A stretch of 64,000 bases of DNA from Bordetella avium (GCF_034424645.1 NZ_CP139969.1:3534001-3598000), one strand, 5' to 3'; counted from the stretch's first letter, positions 42,646 to 52,868 are shown. The notes: generated by a model from the letters alone, not told the origin. Program-made: numbers and translations.

Positions 42646-43839
42646 TTAGTATTTATCAGAGCGGCCGGTCAGGGCTACACCGACGCGCAGGGCCGTATAG
42701 GCCAGCGCGTCGAGCAGCCGGCGGCCCCACCCCCGACGCTGATAATCAAGCGGCCGGATGCCATGCCCGCCCTCGGCAATAGCGCTTTCCAGGCGCGCCT
42801 GCAAATCCCCGGCGAATGCGGCGTCATCCACCAAGACATTCGCCTCACGCGCCAACAAAAGGCTGAACGGGTCCAGGTTTGATGAGCCGACTGCCGCGAT
42901 ACCGTCCATCACGGCCACTTTCGCGTGCAGATAGGCAGGCATATATTCATAAATCTCGATACCGTCGCGCAGCAGCTGGTCATACAAGGCACGGGTCGCG
43001 AAATATTGCAGGTAATGATCAGGTTTGCCCTGGAGCAGCAGGCGTACGCGCACCCCCCGGGCGGCCGCCTGGGCCAAGGTCTGCCGAAACCGCCTGCCAG
43101 GAAAGAAATAGGCATTGGCAATCAGCACTTCATGGCGAGCCTGTTCAATGCAATGCAGATAGGCCCGTTCAAAGGTTTGACGAAAGCGCAAATTGTCACG
43201 CAACACCAGCGCGGCGCGCAGGCCACCGCCCGTCGGCGCATAGCGAGGGCGGCGCAAGCGCAGCTGCCGCAACGCTTCGGGATGACGCCGCAGGCTGGAC
43301 AGGTTCAAACGCAGCCACAGCAGGTCTTGCATAGCGCGAATCTGCTGCACCAGAGGGCCCTCGACACGCACCGCGAAATCAAAGCGTGGGCCGCTCAGAT
43401 CATCGGTGGGGTCCAGGTCATCGTAGTCATCGACGATATTGATCCCCCCCACAAACGCACTGTCGTCATCGACGACAGCCACCTTGCGATGCAGGCGGCG
43501 TAAACGGCTGCGCGAAAAAGCCAGACGAAAGCGTGGCTCGGGCCGATAAATGCGGCACAGGCCTCCGGCCTCCTGGATGCGGCGAGCAATGTCCGGAATC
43601 TCGCTGGCGCTGCCAAAACCATCTAGCACCAGCCGCACACGCACGCCGCGCCGCGCCGCACGCTCCAGGCAATCCAGCACCCGCTCGCCCGTGCGATCGA
43701 GCACGAAAATATAGGTTTCCAGGTGCACGCTCTGTTTCGCCTGATCAATGGCGGCGCATAGCGCGGGAAAGAACTCCGCCCCCGTCTGCAAAAGGCGTAT
43801 CGTGTTTCCGTCTGTCCAGGACAGCCGGCCAACCCTCAC
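42646..43839 (-). CDS. clsB: Cardiolipin synthase B-like phospholipase D protein
   Basis: A 397-residue enzyme with two HKD motifs: LHRKVAVVDDDSAFVGGIN near residue 115 and LHAKVAVMDGIAAVGSSNLD near residue 305. SVHLETYIFVLDRTGERV is the typical start of bacterial PLD-type cardiolipin synthases. It lacks the N-terminal membrane helices of ClsA, as ClsB does. GTG start at 43839, overlapping the stop of the upstream endonuclease/phosphatase gene (GTGA). E. coli clsB (ybhO) has the same kind of partner (ybhP). Confidence 0.9.
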   Translation of the reverse strand: MRVGRLSWTDGNTIRLLQTGAEFFPALCAAIDQAKQSVHLETYIFVLDRTGERVLDCLERAARRGVRVRLVLDGFGSASEIPDIARRIQEAGGLCRIYRPEPRFRLAFSRSRLRRLHRKVAVVDDDSAFVGGINIVDDYDDLDPTDDLSGPRFDFAVRVEGPLVQQIRAMQDLLWLRLNLSSLRRHPEALRQLRLRRPRYAPTGGGLRAALVLRDNLRFRQTFERAYLHCIEQARHEVLIANAYFFPGRRFRQTLAQAAARGVRVRLLLQGKPDHYLQYFATRALYDQLLRDGIEIYEYMPAYLHAKVAVMDGIAAVGSSNLDPFSLLLAREANVLVDDAAFAGDLQARLESAIAEGGHGIRPLDYQRRGWGRRLLDALAYTALRVGVALTGRSDKY

Positions 43840-44696
43840 GGCAGCTCCAGCTCCGTGAGCAGCGGCGCGTGATCAGAGAGCTTGGCCCATTGCCGGCCAC
43901 GCAATACGCGGGCGCTGCGCACCGCGAAGCCACGCTGATAAATGCGATCGAGGCGAAACCAGGGGAACACCGCCGGAAACGTGCGCGGCGGCGGCAGAGG
44001 ACAGTAAGTGCCATCCATGCCGAGCTGATTGCCCCGTTCCAGAACCACGGTATTACCCGGCACGCCGCGCAACGCAGCCGTCAGCCTGCGCAGAGAATCG
44101 CGCAGACGCGGCAGCTCGCCGCCAGAGGTACGGGGGGCATGGGAAAAGACCTCGTACAAGCCCAGTTGCTGCACGAACTGCGGGGCGAGTTTGTCTCCCC
44201 AATCGTTGAAATCGCCCGCGATGATCAAGGGCGCGCCATCCGGCACTTCGGCGCGTATCCGCTCGGTCAGCGCCTGAATCTGCCGCTGACGGCTGCTGGC
44301 GAACAGGCCCAGATGCACCACCAGACAATGCACCTCGGTGCCCCCCACGTCGATGCGCGCATGCAGCAGCCCACGCTGCTCCAGGCGATGATCGGAAATA
44401 TCCTGATTGACGTGATCCACGATGTCGTAACGCGACAGCAGCGCATTACCGTGATCGGTGGCGGCGCGAACCGCATTGCATCCATAAGCCACGTTCAGGC
44501 GCAAAGCCGCCGCCAGCGACTCGTGCTGGGCATGCAACATGGACGTGGTTTCATTACGGCCCTGAACTTCCTGAAGAAACACCAGATCAGGACGCAGGCC
44601 ATAGAGGCCCAGGCGCAGGTCATTGAGCGACTCATGCCGCCCGAGGGACGACCGGCCTTTGTGGATGTTGTAACTGACGACGCGAATAAGCGACAT
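43836..44696 (-). CDS. Endonuclease/exonuclease/phosphatase family protein (YbhP-like)
   Basis: A 286-residue member of the EEP fold: VVSYNIHKG, VFLQEVQGR, IIAGDFNDWGDK and LSDHAPLLTEL carry the metal-binding and catalytic residues. It pairs with the clsB-like gene, as YbhP does with ClsB in E. coli. It may act on a phosphodiester of a lipid or nucleotide; the substrate is not known. The ATG at 44696 follows an AGGATTT. Confidence 0.88.
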   Translation of the reverse strand: MSLIRVVSYNIHKGRSSLGRHESLNDLRLGLYGLRPDLVFLQEVQGRNETTSMLHAQHESLAAALRLNVAYGCNAVRAATDHGNALLSRYDIVDHVNQDISDHRLEQRGLLHARIDVGGTEVHCLVVHLGLFASSRQRQIQALTERIRAEVPDGAPLIIAGDFNDWGDKLAPQFVQQLGLYEVFSHAPRTSGGELPRLRDSLRRLTAALRGVPGNTVVLERGNQLGMDGTYCPLPPPRTFPAVFPWFRLDRIYQRGFAVRSARVLRGRQWAKLSDHAPLLTELELP

Positions 44697-44757
44697 AAAT
44701 CCTATGGCGCCTCATCTGTTGAGTAAGCGCCCGTGCCCTCAGGGAAAGCATCGGGCC

Positions 44758-44788
44758 GACACAGCGGCGCAACAGGCGCCGCTGTGTC
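44758..44788. terminator. 13-bp perfect hairpin after aspS
   Basis: GACACAGCGGCGC (44758-44770) pairs with GCGCCGCTGTGTC (44776-44788) with a 5-nt loop. It lies 10 nt after the aspS stop. There is no U-run on the minus strand, so termination may be partial or the hairpin may protect the 3' end. Confidence 0.6.
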
Positions 44789-44798
44789 TTAGCTTACT

Positions 44799-46589
44799 TC
44801 ATTTCACTTCGGTGTTACGCAGGCGAATATGCAATTCGCGCAACTGCTTATCATCAACCGACGAAGGCGCTTGCGTGAGCAGATCCTGCGCGCGCTGCGT
44901 CTTCGGGAAGGCGATCACGTCACGGATGGAATCCGCGCCGGTCATCATGGTGACGATGCGATCCAGGCCGAAGGCAATGCCGCCGTGCGGGGGAGCGCCG
45001 TATTGCAGCGCATCCAGCAGGAAGCCGAACTTCTCGCGGGCCTCATCAGGACCGATCTTGAGCGCGCGGAACACCTTGCTCTGCACTTCTTCACGGTGGA
45101 TACGCACCGAGCCGCCACCGATTTCCCAACCATTGAGCACCATGTCGTAAGCCTTGGCGAAAGCCTGGCTCGGATCGGTTTCGAGGAAGTCCTCGTGGCC
45201 GTCCTTGGGGCTGGTGAAGGGATGATGAGCAGCGGTGTAGCGGCCTTCTTCCTCGTCGTATTCGAACATGGGGAAGTCCACCACCCACAGCGGACGCCAG
45301 CCGCCAGAGAACAGGCCGGTTTTTTTGCCGAACTCGCTATGGCCGATCTTCACGCGCAACGCGCCGAGGGCATCGTTGACGACCTTGGCGCGGTCTGCGC
45401 CGAAGAAAATGATGTCGCCATCCTGAGCACCCGTGCGCTTGACCAGTTCAGCCAGAGCCGCGTCGTGCAGGTTCTTCACGATGGGCGATTGCAGGCCTTC
45501 ACGGCCCTTGGCCACGTCATTGACCTTAATGTAGGCCAGCCCCTTGGCGCCATAGATGCCGACGAACTGCGTGTACGCATCGATCTCGCTGCGAGAAAGC
45601 TCGCCGCCACCCGGCACGCGCAGGGCGACTACACGGCTGCCCTGCGTGGTGGCCGCAGAGGCGAACACCTTGAAGTCCACGTCGCGCATGATGTCGGCCA
45701 CATCGGTGAACTCGAGGTTCACGCGCATATCCGGCTTGTCGGAACCAAAGCGCGCCATCGCTTCGGTCCAGGTCATGATGGGGAAGGGATCGGGCAGATC
45801 GACATTCTGCACCACCTTGAAGACATGACGGATCATGCTTTCGAAAACGGCGCGGATCTCGGTTTCGGTCAGGAACGAGGTTTCGCAGTCGATCTGGGTA
45901 AATTCAGGCTGACGGTCAGCGCGCAGATCTTCGTCGCGGAAGCACTTGGTGATCTGGTAGTAACGGTCAAAGCCCGACACCATCAGCATCTGCTTGAACA
46001 GCTGGGGCGACTGAGGCAAGGCAAAGAAATGTCCGGCGTTCACGCGCGAAGGCACGAGGTAGTCACGGGCGCCCTCAGGAGTGCTCTTGGTCAGCATGGG
46101 GGTTTCGATATCAATGAAACCCAGTTGATCCAGAAACTTGCGCACTTCGATGGAGACGCGGTAGCGCAGCATCAGGTTGCGCTGCATCTGCGGACGGCGC
46201 AGGTCCAGCACACGGTGCGTAAGACGGGTGGTCTCGGAGAGGTTGTCGTCGTCGAGCTGGAACGGCGGCGTCACCGAGGGATTCAGGATTTCGACGTCAC
46301 GGCACAGCACTTCCACCTCGCCCGAGGCCAGCTCGGCGTTGGTCGTGCCCTGGGGACGTTCGCGCACCAGCCCGGTCACGCGTACGCAAAACTCATTGCG
46401 CAGACGCTCGGCAGTGCCAAAGGCGCCGGCATTGTCTGGATCAAACACGATCTGGGCCAGCCCCGTGCGGTCGCGCAGGTCGATAAAAATCACCCCGCCG
46501 TGGTCGCGGCGGCGGTTCACCCAGCCGTACAGGGTGACAGTCTGGCCGAGATGGTCACGGCAAACCTGACCGGTGTAGCAGGTACGCAT
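44799..46589 (-). CDS. aspS: Aspartyl-tRNA synthetase
   Basis: A 596-residue class II synthetase of bacterial type. It has an N-terminal OB anticodon domain ([20 protein letters not shown]), motif 2 [20 protein letters not shown], a bacterial GAD insertion (~residues 300-420) and motif 3 [20 protein letters not shown]. Complete and of usual length. DUF502 and FmdB-like genes lie upstream on the same strand. Confidence 0.97.
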   Translation of the reverse strand: MRTCYTGQVCRDHLGQTVTLYGWVNRRRDHGGVIFIDLRDRTGLAQIVFDPDNAGAFGTAERLRNEFCVRVTGLVRERPQGTTNAELASGEVEVLCRDVEILNPSVTPPFQLDDDNLSETTRLTHRVLDLRRPQMQRNLMLRYRVSIEVRKFLDQLGFIDIETPMLTKSTPEGARDYLVPSRVNAGHFFALPQSPQLFKQMLMVSGFDRYYQITKCFRDEDLRADRQPEFTQIDCETSFLTETEIRAVFESMIRHVFKVVQNVDLPDPFPIMTWTEAMARFGSDKPDMRVNLEFTDVADIMRDVDFKVFASAATTQGSRVVALRVPGGGELSRSEIDAYTQFVGIYGAKGLAYIKVNDVAKGREGLQSPIVKNLHDAALAELVKRTGAQDGDIIFFGADRAKVVNDALGALRVKIGHSEFGKKTGLFSGGWRPLWVVDFPMFEYDEEEGRYTAAHHPFTSPKDGHEDFLETDPSQAFAKAYDMVLNGWEIGGGSVRIHREEVQSKVFRALKIGPDEAREKFGFLLDALQYGAPPHGGIAFGLDRIVTMMTGADSIRDVIAFPKTQRAQDLLTQAPSSVDDKQLRELHIRLRNTEVK

Positions 46590-46628
46590 GCGGGATAACT
46601 CCGTTATAGGCTTGTAAGCGTAAAAAGG

Positions 46629-47264
46629 TTACGGTTCGGCGCGATGCGCCTCTGCCGGCGGGTGAGGGTGCATGCCGGAATGATCCGGCGGCGCCACCAC
46701 GCCCATGGAAACGATGTACTTCAATGCCGCGTCGACCGACATGTCGAGATCGACCACTTCGCTGCGCGGCATCATGAGAAAAAAGCCCGAGGTCGGGTTG
46801 GGCGTAGTCGGGACGTACACGCTCAGGTGTTCACCCGGCAGATGCTGGGCGACCTCGCCACTCGGGGCACCTGTCAGAAAGGCAATGGTCCAGGAACCGG
46901 CACGCGGGTACTGGATCAGCACCGCCTGCCGGAATGCACGCCCATTGGGGGCGAGTACGGTGTCGCTGACTTGTTTGACCGAGTTGTAAATAGAGCGTAC
47001 CAGCGGGATGCGTCCAAGAATACGTTCCCACTGGTCAAAAAGGCTACGCCCGATCAAATTGGCTGCCAACACGCCGGTAAGCAGCACCACCACGATCACC
47101 AGCACGAAGCCGAAACCGGGAATCTCGACGCCAAACAATGATTCTGACGACAGAAACCCTGGCACAAAGCCTTCGAGGGTGGCGACCAGCAGCCCCAGTA
47201 CCCAGATCGTGATGGCCAGAGGTACCCAGATGAGCAGGCCGGCGATGAAATACTTCTTGAACAC
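46629..47264 (-). CDS. DUF502 family membrane protein
   Basis: A 211-residue inner-membrane protein with two N-terminal helices (FIAGLLIWVPLAITIWVLGL and FVLVIVVVLLTGVLAANLIG) and the family motif RIPLVRSIYNSVKQVSDTV. The end is His/Pro-rich (HSGMHPHPPAEAHRAEP). Function unknown. It is 2 nt after the FmdB-like gene and 39 nt before aspS, an arrangement common in betaproteobacteria. Confidence 0.92.
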   Translation of the reverse strand: MFKKYFIAGLLIWVPLAITIWVLGLLVATLEGFVPGFLSSESLFGVEIPGFGFVLVIVVVLLTGVLAANLIGRSLFDQWERILGRIPLVRSIYNSVKQVSDTVLAPNGRAFRQAVLIQYPRAGSWTIAFLTGAPSGEVAQHLPGEHLSVYVPTTPNPTSGFFLMMPRSEVVDLDMSVDAALKYIVSMGVVAPPDHSGMHPHPPAEAHRAEP

Positions 47265-47266
47265 GA

Positions 47267-47575
47267 TTAATCGGAAGTGCTTGAGGTGGGCGGACTCGCA
47301 GGCGGACTCGCACTCACCGCAGCGTCGCCGCTGCTCGGCGCGCTGGCGGTTTCGGCAGGCGCCGCCTTGCCGGTGGCAGCGTTGCTCGCACTGTTATTGC
47401 GGAAATCGGTTACGTACCAGCCCGATCCCTTGAGCTGAAAACCGGCGGCTGTCACCTGCTTGTTGAAGGTGTTGTGGCCGCATTCCGGACAGACAGTAAG
47501 TGGCGCATCGGACATTTTCTGCAGCACGTCTTTCGCGTAGCCGCAGCTACTGCATTTATAAGCGTAAATAGGCAT
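47267..47575 (-). CDS. FmdB-family zinc ribbon protein
   Basis: A 102-residue protein starting MPIYAYKCSSCGYAKDVLQK, with a second pair VCPECGHNTF: a four-cysteine zinc ribbon typical of FmdB putative regulators. The latter half is a low-complexity Ser/Ala/Pro tail. Role is not established. First of the FmdB-DUF502-aspS run. Confidence 0.92.
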   Translation of the reverse strand: MPIYAYKCSSCGYAKDVLQKMSDAPLTVCPECGHNTFNKQVTAAGFQLKGSGWYVTDFRNNSASNAATGKAAPAETASAPSSGDAAVSASPPASPPTSSTSD

Positions 47576-47747
47576 GAAATGAAGGCTCCCAGCCGCACCG
47601 GCAAAGTGTTTCAGGCCCGGCGCACCCCCAAGAAAACATGAGGAAGCCCCTGAGCCCAGCCGAAAAATACGGGAAAGTCTTGAATTTTAGCGGTTTTTAC
47701 GAACGTTCCCGGCATCCGCTTGCACAGCCCCTAAGGATGCGACCCCT

Positions 47748-49010
47748 TTATGTCGGCAAAAGGAAAAGCGCAGCCGCGACACAGGTGGGCACCAAGGCAG
47801 CCAGAAACAGCTTGCCGGAAGAAATACTGCCATCCGGGAAATGGCTTTTCAAAATGGCGAAACCGGCTGGATTGGGCGCATTGGCGATCACGGTCAGACC
47901 GCCGCCCGTCACGGCGCCCGCCACAAGCATATAACGCCAGCTGGCGCTGCTGCCTTCAACCAGAGACCCCAGATAAGTCAGTGCGGCATTGTCCGTAATC
48001 GCCGTGAGAACGGTTGCCCCCCAGAACAAGACCCAGGGCTCCAGCCCGCCCAACAAATCCTGCAACCACCATTTCTGCAGGCCGCCCAACACGACCAGAC
48101 CGGCCAGAAAAAACCCCACCATCAGACCTTCCTTGACGAGCAGGCGGCTCTGGTGGCGCTTGTAAGCTTCGGCAAAGCCGATGAACATCATCATCAGGCC
48201 AAGAAACACCGCGGGATGGTGGGCCGTGAGCACCACGCCGACCAGAAACAGCACATGCACCAGCATGACAGGCCAGGGCACGGGCGCGCGCGCCTCGCCA
48301 TCGGGCGCCTTGGCGTCACCGGCCAGCAGCGCCTCGCGGCACACCAAGGTCAGCACGGCGGCATTCAGAAAGACGGCGATCGCGGCGCGCCAGCCGAAGT
48401 TCGCCGCCATGAAAGCGGTATTCCACTCGAAAGTCGACGCCACCATCAGCACAGGCGGCGCGGCGTAAGAAGTCAGCACCCCGCCTATCGACACATTGAC
48501 GAACAGCACACCCAAGGCAAGATACTTGAATCCGGCCCGTCCCTGCACACGGAAATACCCGTCGCGCAGCAATAGCGCCGCCAGCGTCATCGCGGCCGGT
48601 TCAGTAATGAAGGAGCCGCCCAAAGGCACCACCGACATCACGACAAAAAACGTGGCCAACTCGCGCCGCACGGGCAAAGCGCGTGCGATCACCTTCACCA
48701 GCATGTTCACGAGTTCGAGAATAGGCCGGCTGGATGCCACCACCATGATCACGAACACGAACAGGGGTTCGGTGAAATTGCGCGTGTCCATGTAAGCCAC
48801 GGCGGCGTGGCTGCCCTGCAAGGCCGCCATCACGGCGATCAGGGCGAAAGCCCAAACGCCAAAGACCGCTTCGACCTCCGACAGGAGATGCCAGATGCCG
48901 GCATGCGGCCCATTGCGATGCGCCAGACGCGCAAAGACGGGCACCGAAAAAGTGTGCAGCACCGCCAGCGCGAAAAGCAGCGTGGCGATTATCTCGATAG
49001 GCTGAGTCAT
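47748..49010 (-). CDS. Putative Na+/H+ antiporter (PF07399-like)
   Basis: A 420-residue membrane protein with about eleven helices. TAITDNAALTYLGSLVEGSS and VVMSVVPLGGSFITEPAAMT contain charged/polar residues within helices as expected of ion-coupled transporters; the family is annotated as putative Na+/H+ antiporter 2. Start ATG at 49010. It is the last gene before the GMC oxidoreductase on the same strand and seems to be transcribed alone. Ion specificity is not proven. Confidence 0.82.
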   Translation of the reverse strand: MTQPIEIIATLLFALAVLHTFSVPVFARLAHRNGPHAGIWHLLSEVEAVFGVWAFALIAVMAALQGSHAAVAYMDTRNFTEPLFVFVIMVVASSRPILELVNMLVKVIARALPVRRELATFFVVMSVVPLGGSFITEPAAMTLAALLLRDGYFRVQGRAGFKYLALGVLFVNVSIGGVLTSYAAPPVLMVASTFEWNTAFMAANFGWRAAIAVFLNAAVLTLVCREALLAGDAKAPDGEARAPVPWPVMLVHVLFLVGVVLTAHHPAVFLGLMMMFIGFAEAYKRHQSRLLVKEGLMVGFFLAGLVVLGGLQKWWLQDLLGGLEPWVLFWGATVLTAITDNAALTYLGSLVEGSSASWRYMLVAGAVTGGGLTVIANAPNPAGFAILKSHFPDGSISSGKLFLAALVPTCVAAALFLLPT

Positions 49011-49103
49011 GGCAATCTCAGGGGGCCGCCCCGCCAACTTTGAACAAGAGCCGAAATATAACGCAGGCCATACCGAAGAAAGCGGGCCGGGCCGATGCTT
49101 AAG

Positions 49104-50726
49104 CTAAGGGTAAGCCCGCCTCAGCAGAGCCGCCCCCTTCTCGGCAATCATGATGGTGGGCGAATTGGTGTTGCCCGAGGTGATCAGCGGCATGATGGAG
49201 GCATCGATCACCCGTAAGCCGCTTACGCCTTTCACCCGCAATTGCGGGTCCACCACGGCGGCCTCATCCACACCCATCCGGCAAGTGCCCACCGGATGAA
49301 AAATAGTGGTGCCGATTTCGCGGGCGGCGTTTACCAGATCCTCGGCGGACTGCGCCTGGATGCCAGGCTTGTACTCCTGTGGTTGATAGGCCCGCAATGC
49401 AGGCTGAGCCACGATGCGCCGGGTCAGCCGGATGCTGTCGGCCGCCACCTGGCAGTCTTCCTCAGTGGACAAGTAGTTGCACAGAATCTCTGGCGGGGTC
49501 TGCGCATCCGCTGCCACAATCCGCACGCGGCCACGGCTGGTCGGCCTCAGATTGCACACAGAAGCGGTGAAGGCAGGAAAACCATGCAAAGCTTCGCCAA
49601 AGCGATCCAGCGAGAGGGGCTGCACGTGGTACTGCACATTGGCTCTGGACTGCTCCGCGCTGGAGCGCGCAAACGCGCCCAATTGCGAAGGGGCCATGCT
49701 TAGTGGCCCGCTGCGCGACCAAAGGTATTGCGCCGCCATCGCGGCCTTGCCCCACCAACTGCCCGCCATCGTATTCAGGGTGCGGGCATGCGACACCCGG
49801 TAGATAAGACGCAATTGCAGGTGGTCTTGCAGATTGCCTCCCACCCCCGGCGCATCATGCACAAGCGGCAAACCCAGAGACTGCAAATGCGCCCCCGGCC
49901 CCACGCCCGACAGCTGCAGCAGTTGGGCGGAGCCAATGGCGCCCGCGGACAGCACGACCTCGACGCGGGCCTGGGCCAAGCGGCGCTGGCCGCCATCGTT
50001 CAAGAATTGCAGCCCCACGGCACGGCGCTGTTCGAACACAATGCGCTCGGCGCGCGCCCCGGTCATGACGGTCAGATTGGGGCGCCGCCGCACCGGATGC
50101 AGAAAGGCCTTGGCGGCAGTCCAACGTACGCCGCGGTACTGATTCACTTCAAAATAATCACAGCCTTCGTTGTCGCCCTGGTTGAAATCCTGAACCGACG
50201 CGATACCGGTCTGTGCAGCAGCCAGACGAAACGCTTGCAGCAAATCCCAGGACAGGCGCTGGCGCTCCACGCGCCACTCGCCGCCCGCGCCATGAAACGC
50301 GCTGGCGCCCGCGTGATGGTCTTCGCAGGACTTGAAATAGGGCAAGACATCATCCCAGGCCCAACCGGTATTACCCAGAGCCGCCCAACCGTCGTAGTCG
50401 GCCTGCTGTCCGCGCATATAGATCATGCCGTTGATGGCAGAGCTGCCTCCCAGCACCCGGCCGCGCGGATAAACCAGGCTGCGGCCATTGAGGCCCGGAT
50501 CGGCCTGTGTGCGATAGCACCAGTCTGTACGGGGATTGCCGATGCAATAGAGGTAGCCAACCGGGATATGTATCCAATGCCAATTGTCTTCGCCGCCGGC
50601 CTCGATCAGCAACACCCGCAAGGCCGGATCGGCAGACAAACGATTGGCGAGCAGACAGCCTGCCGAACCCGCTCCTACGATGATGTAGTCGAAAACCAGA
50701 TCATTCGTGCCGACGGACGCGGTCAT
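49104..50726 (-). CDS. GMC-family oxidoreductase (choline/alcohol dehydrogenase-like)
   Basis: A 540-residue FAD enzyme: [20 protein letters not shown] is the Rossmann motif, [20 protein letters not shown] is GMC signature 1, and [20 protein letters not shown] is signature 2. The C-terminal active-site region [10 protein letters not shown] and [16 protein letters not shown] is intact. It oxidises an alcohol substrate; choline is possible but no betaine genes are close. ATG at 50726 has GGAGACAG upstream. Confidence 0.9.
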   Translation of the reverse strand: MTASVGTNDLVFDYIIVGAGSAGCLLANRLSADPALRVLLIEAGGEDNWHWIHIPVGYLYCIGNPRTDWCYRTQADPGLNGRSLVYPRGRVLGGSSAINGMIYMRGQQADYDGWAALGNTGWAWDDVLPYFKSCEDHHAGASAFHGAGGEWRVERQRLSWDLLQAFRLAAAQTGIASVQDFNQGDNEGCDYFEVNQYRGVRWTAAKAFLHPVRRRPNLTVMTGARAERIVFEQRRAVGLQFLNDGGQRRLAQARVEVVLSAGAIGSAQLLQLSGVGPGAHLQSLGLPLVHDAPGVGGNLQDHLQLRLIYRVSHARTLNTMAGSWWGKAAMAAQYLWSRSGPLSMAPSQLGAFARSSAEQSRANVQYHVQPLSLDRFGEALHGFPAFTASVCNLRPTSRGRVRIVAADAQTPPEILCNYLSTEEDCQVAADSIRLTRRIVAQPALRAYQPQEYKPGIQAQSAEDLVNAAREIGTTIFHPVGTCRMGVDEAAVVDPQLRVKGVSGLRVIDASIMPLITSGNTNSPTIMIAEKGAALLRRAYP

Positions 50727-51175
50727 AGAGGCTGTCTCCAATGAGGGGCGCTCCAGCGCCTGCGGTGATGGCGCAGTTGTAGATCACCCAGACAACCCTG
50801 CCAACCCGGATCGCCCCCAAGAGCGGCATCTTCCTGCTTTATGCCAGGCGGCATATACCCGCCCATTAAGCGTTGAAAACGATGCGGATAGCGCCCCCCT
50901 TAAGGTATTGTTAGCAAATACTTACTTTCTTTTTATTATCCATAAAACCTTGATTTCTTACTGCCACCATCCACCTCAGATCGGCAGCCGGCCTGAACGT
51001 TCGCGCACAGGCGGTTGATGGCGGGGGAAGCCCTGCGCCCCGTCATCAACCCAGGCTCGGGCGATAGCCGCATCGCCGAGCCTGCTCATCTGCGCGACGG
51101 CCCTGTCCACCCTTAACGGGACCGGCGCACCCGCATTACGCGCTAAGCCGCGACCGACCGGCGCGCTGTCGCCGC
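50727..51175. other. 449-nt intergenic region with AT-rich part and two stem-loops
   Basis: No gene is seen. An AT-rich part at about 50900-50960 probably holds the promoter of the GMC gene. Two adjacent strong stem-loops lie at 51013-51084 (listed separately). It separates dapA and the GMC oxidoreductase gene, both on the minus strand. Confidence 0.6.
51013..51084. other. Two adjacent stem-loops between dapA and the GMC gene
   Basis: Stem-loop 1: GGTTGATGGCGGGG (51013-51026) with CCCCGTCATCAACC (51038-51051), 14 bp with one G-U. Stem-loop 2 follows at once: CAGGCTCGG-G-CGAT (51052-51065) with ATCGCCGAGCCTG (51072-51084), 13 bp with one bulge. No U-run follows on either strand. They could be dapA 3'-end structures, a leader element for the GMC gene, or a small RNA. 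Confidence 0.55.
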
Positions 51176-52105
51176 CTAAAGCGCGCGAGGATAACGCCGG
51201 TCGAGCTCCGCCACCGCCGCCTCAAGCTGCGAGATGAGCGCAAGGCTAGCCGGCGCCATCGGGGCGCGCAAGTGCTCACGCAACACGCCCTGACGCGCCA
51301 GCAAACCCTTCAGGGGCGCGGGATTGGGCTCGGCGAACAGCAGGCGCATGACGGGTGCGAGCGCGTGATAAATCTGACGCGCCAACGCCACCTGCTGCGC
51401 CTGCATGGCCTGATACATGGCCACGAAAAGATCCGCCCGCACATGGGCCGACGCCGCGATCAAACCGCTGCCCCCCATCGCCAGCGTACCCAGCATCTGC
51501 ATATCTTCGCCCGCCAAGACCTGCAAACCGCCATGTGCGATCAAAGCCTGCGTCTTATCGAGCGAACCGCCGCAGTCCTTCACGGCGCGGATATTGGGAT
51601 GCTCGGCCAAAACCAGCAGCGTATCGATATCGATATGCTCGCCCGTGCGATAAGGAATGTCGTAGAGAATGAGCGGGACCGCCGACGCATCGGCCAGCGC
51701 CCGAAAATAGTCGGCCAGACCCGCCTGGCCCGGACGCACGTAGTAAGGCGCGGGCGTCAACAGTCCGGCCAGCCCCCGCGTGTTGAACACCGCCTGGCGG
51801 CGCAAGACATCGCGCTGATGATTGCCTGCCAAGCCCATCACGACCGGCAAGGCTCCCGCTTCATCGAGCACCGTATCCAACACGGCCAGTTGCTCGTATT
51901 CATCCATCGCGGCAGCTTCGCCCGTGCTGCCGCAGACCACCACGCCATCGACACCGGCATCGCGATACTGCCGCATCAGACGGCGCAGGGAAAACAGGTC
52001 AGGACCCTCTTCGTCAAACGGCGTGACGAGGGGCACCCAAACACCCTGAAAGGATGCGGTGCGGGAGGCGGTGTTAAGGGGTTCGACTTCGGTAATGCTC
52101 GACAT
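51176..52105 (-). CDS. dapA: 4-hydroxy-tetrahydrodipicolinate synthase (DapA family)
   Basis: A 309-residue TIM-barrel aldolase. GVWVPLVTPFDEEG begins the barrel, VVCGSTGEAAAMDEYEQLAV has the GxTGE motif (Ser in place of the first Thr), LYDIPYRTG has the catalytic Tyr, and IRAVKDCGG the Schiff-base Lys. Role: condensation of pyruvate and aspartate semialdehyde towards lysine and DAP. Related aldolases share this fold, so the assignment is probable but not certain. GAAGGAGTG precedes the ATG; the leader is highly structured. Confidence 0.83.
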   Translation of the reverse strand: MSSITEVEPLNTASRTASFQGVWVPLVTPFDEEGPDLFSLRRLMRQYRDAGVDGVVVCGSTGEAAAMDEYEQLAVLDTVLDEAGALPVVMGLAGNHQRDVLRRQAVFNTRGLAGLLTPAPYYVRPGQAGLADYFRALADASAVPLILYDIPYRTGEHIDIDTLLVLAEHPNIRAVKDCGGSLDKTQALIAHGGLQVLAGEDMQMLGTLAMGGSGLIAASAHVRADLFVAMYQAMQAQQVALARQIYHALAPVMRLLFAEPNPAPLKGLLARQGVLREHLRAPMAPASLALISQLEAAVAELDRRYPRAL

Positions 52106-52175
52106 GATTCACTCCTTCGGTAAGCCCGTGCAGAAGTGCGATGTCGAGAGGGAGAATGGGATTGCGCGTGTCGCG

Positions 52176-52249
52176 CAGCCGGCTCTGCCGCTGTTCCGTC
52201 GCCCATCTGACGGAACAGCCTGCTCCGGTCAGATGAGCCGCTGTTTTTT
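52176..52249. other. Competing hairpins upstream of dapA with a U-run on the plus strand
   Basis: Hairpin A is GCTGTTCCGTC (52190-52200) with GACGGAACAGC (52209-52219), 11 bp perfect. Hairpin B is CATCTGACGGA (52204-52214) with TCCGGTCAGATG (52224-52235). They share 52209-52214 and cannot form together. An outer stem CAGCCGGCTC with GAGCCGCTG closes the region, followed by TTTTTT (52244-52249) on the plus strand. On the minus strand the same hairpins lie in the leader of dapA. Confidence 0.55.
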
Positions 52250-52379
52250 GGATTTCAGGCCAAACACCGCCACCGCGCATTGAGCGCGGGTAATGGCAGT
52301 GAAGGTTTGGGCCTGGTTCATATAAAACAGGAAAAAAAGAAAGGCAGCGCCGCAAATCTACGCGGCGATGCGCAGCTTG

Positions 52380-52868
52380 TCAACGCGCAAGGCTATGGAG
52401 GAAAACCTGGCATAGGGCTTCCATCCCCTCGCGGTCGGCGTCATCGAAACGGCCCGGCGTGGGGCTGTCCACATCCCAGACCCCCAACAACTGCCCATCC
52501 CGCAACAGCGGCACCACGATTTCAGAACGCGACGCCGCATCGCAAGCGATATGGCCGGGAAATGCATGCACATCCGGCACAACCTGGGTCTGGCGCAGGC
52601 TGGCCGCCGCGCCGCACACGCCACGCGCCAAGGCGATGCGCACGCAAGCGGGTTTGCCTTGAAAAGGGCCTAGCACCAGCTCCTGGCCATCAAAGAAATA
52701 AAAGCCCGACCAATTGATGTCCGGCACAGACTGCCAGATCAAGGCCGCGAAATTGGCCGCATTGGCGATACGATCATGCTCGCCATCGAGCAGCGCGCGC
52801 GCCTGGGCGGCCAGCTCCTGATAAAACTGAGGCTTGAAGTCGGTCGAAAGCGTACTGGCCTGGAACAT
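52380..52868 (-). CDS. msrC: Free methionine-(R)-sulfoxide reductase (GAF domain)
   Basis: A 162-residue single GAF-domain enzyme that reduces free methionine-R-sulfoxide with thioredoxin. WSGFYFFDGQELVLGPFQGK, then the cysteines in ACVRIALARGVCGAAA and HIACDAASRSEIVVPLL correspond to the three conserved catalytic cysteines of fRMsr, followed by GVWDVDSP. The ATG at 52868 gives the family's usual length; the frame extends to 52982 without support. Divergent from the aminotransferase gene. Confidence 0.9.
   Translation of the reverse strand: MFQASTLSTDFKPQFYQELAAQARALLDGEHDRIANAANFAALIWQSVPDINWSGFYFFDGQELVLGPFQGKPACVRIALARGVCGAAASLRQTQVVPDVHAFPGHIACDAASRSEIVVPLLRDGQLLGVWDVDSPTPGRFDDADREGMEALCQVFLHSLAR

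Noticed and set aside
44829..46598. 589-codon plus-strand frame opposite aspS
   Set aside because: AspRS motifs are complete on the minus strand; the other frame has none.
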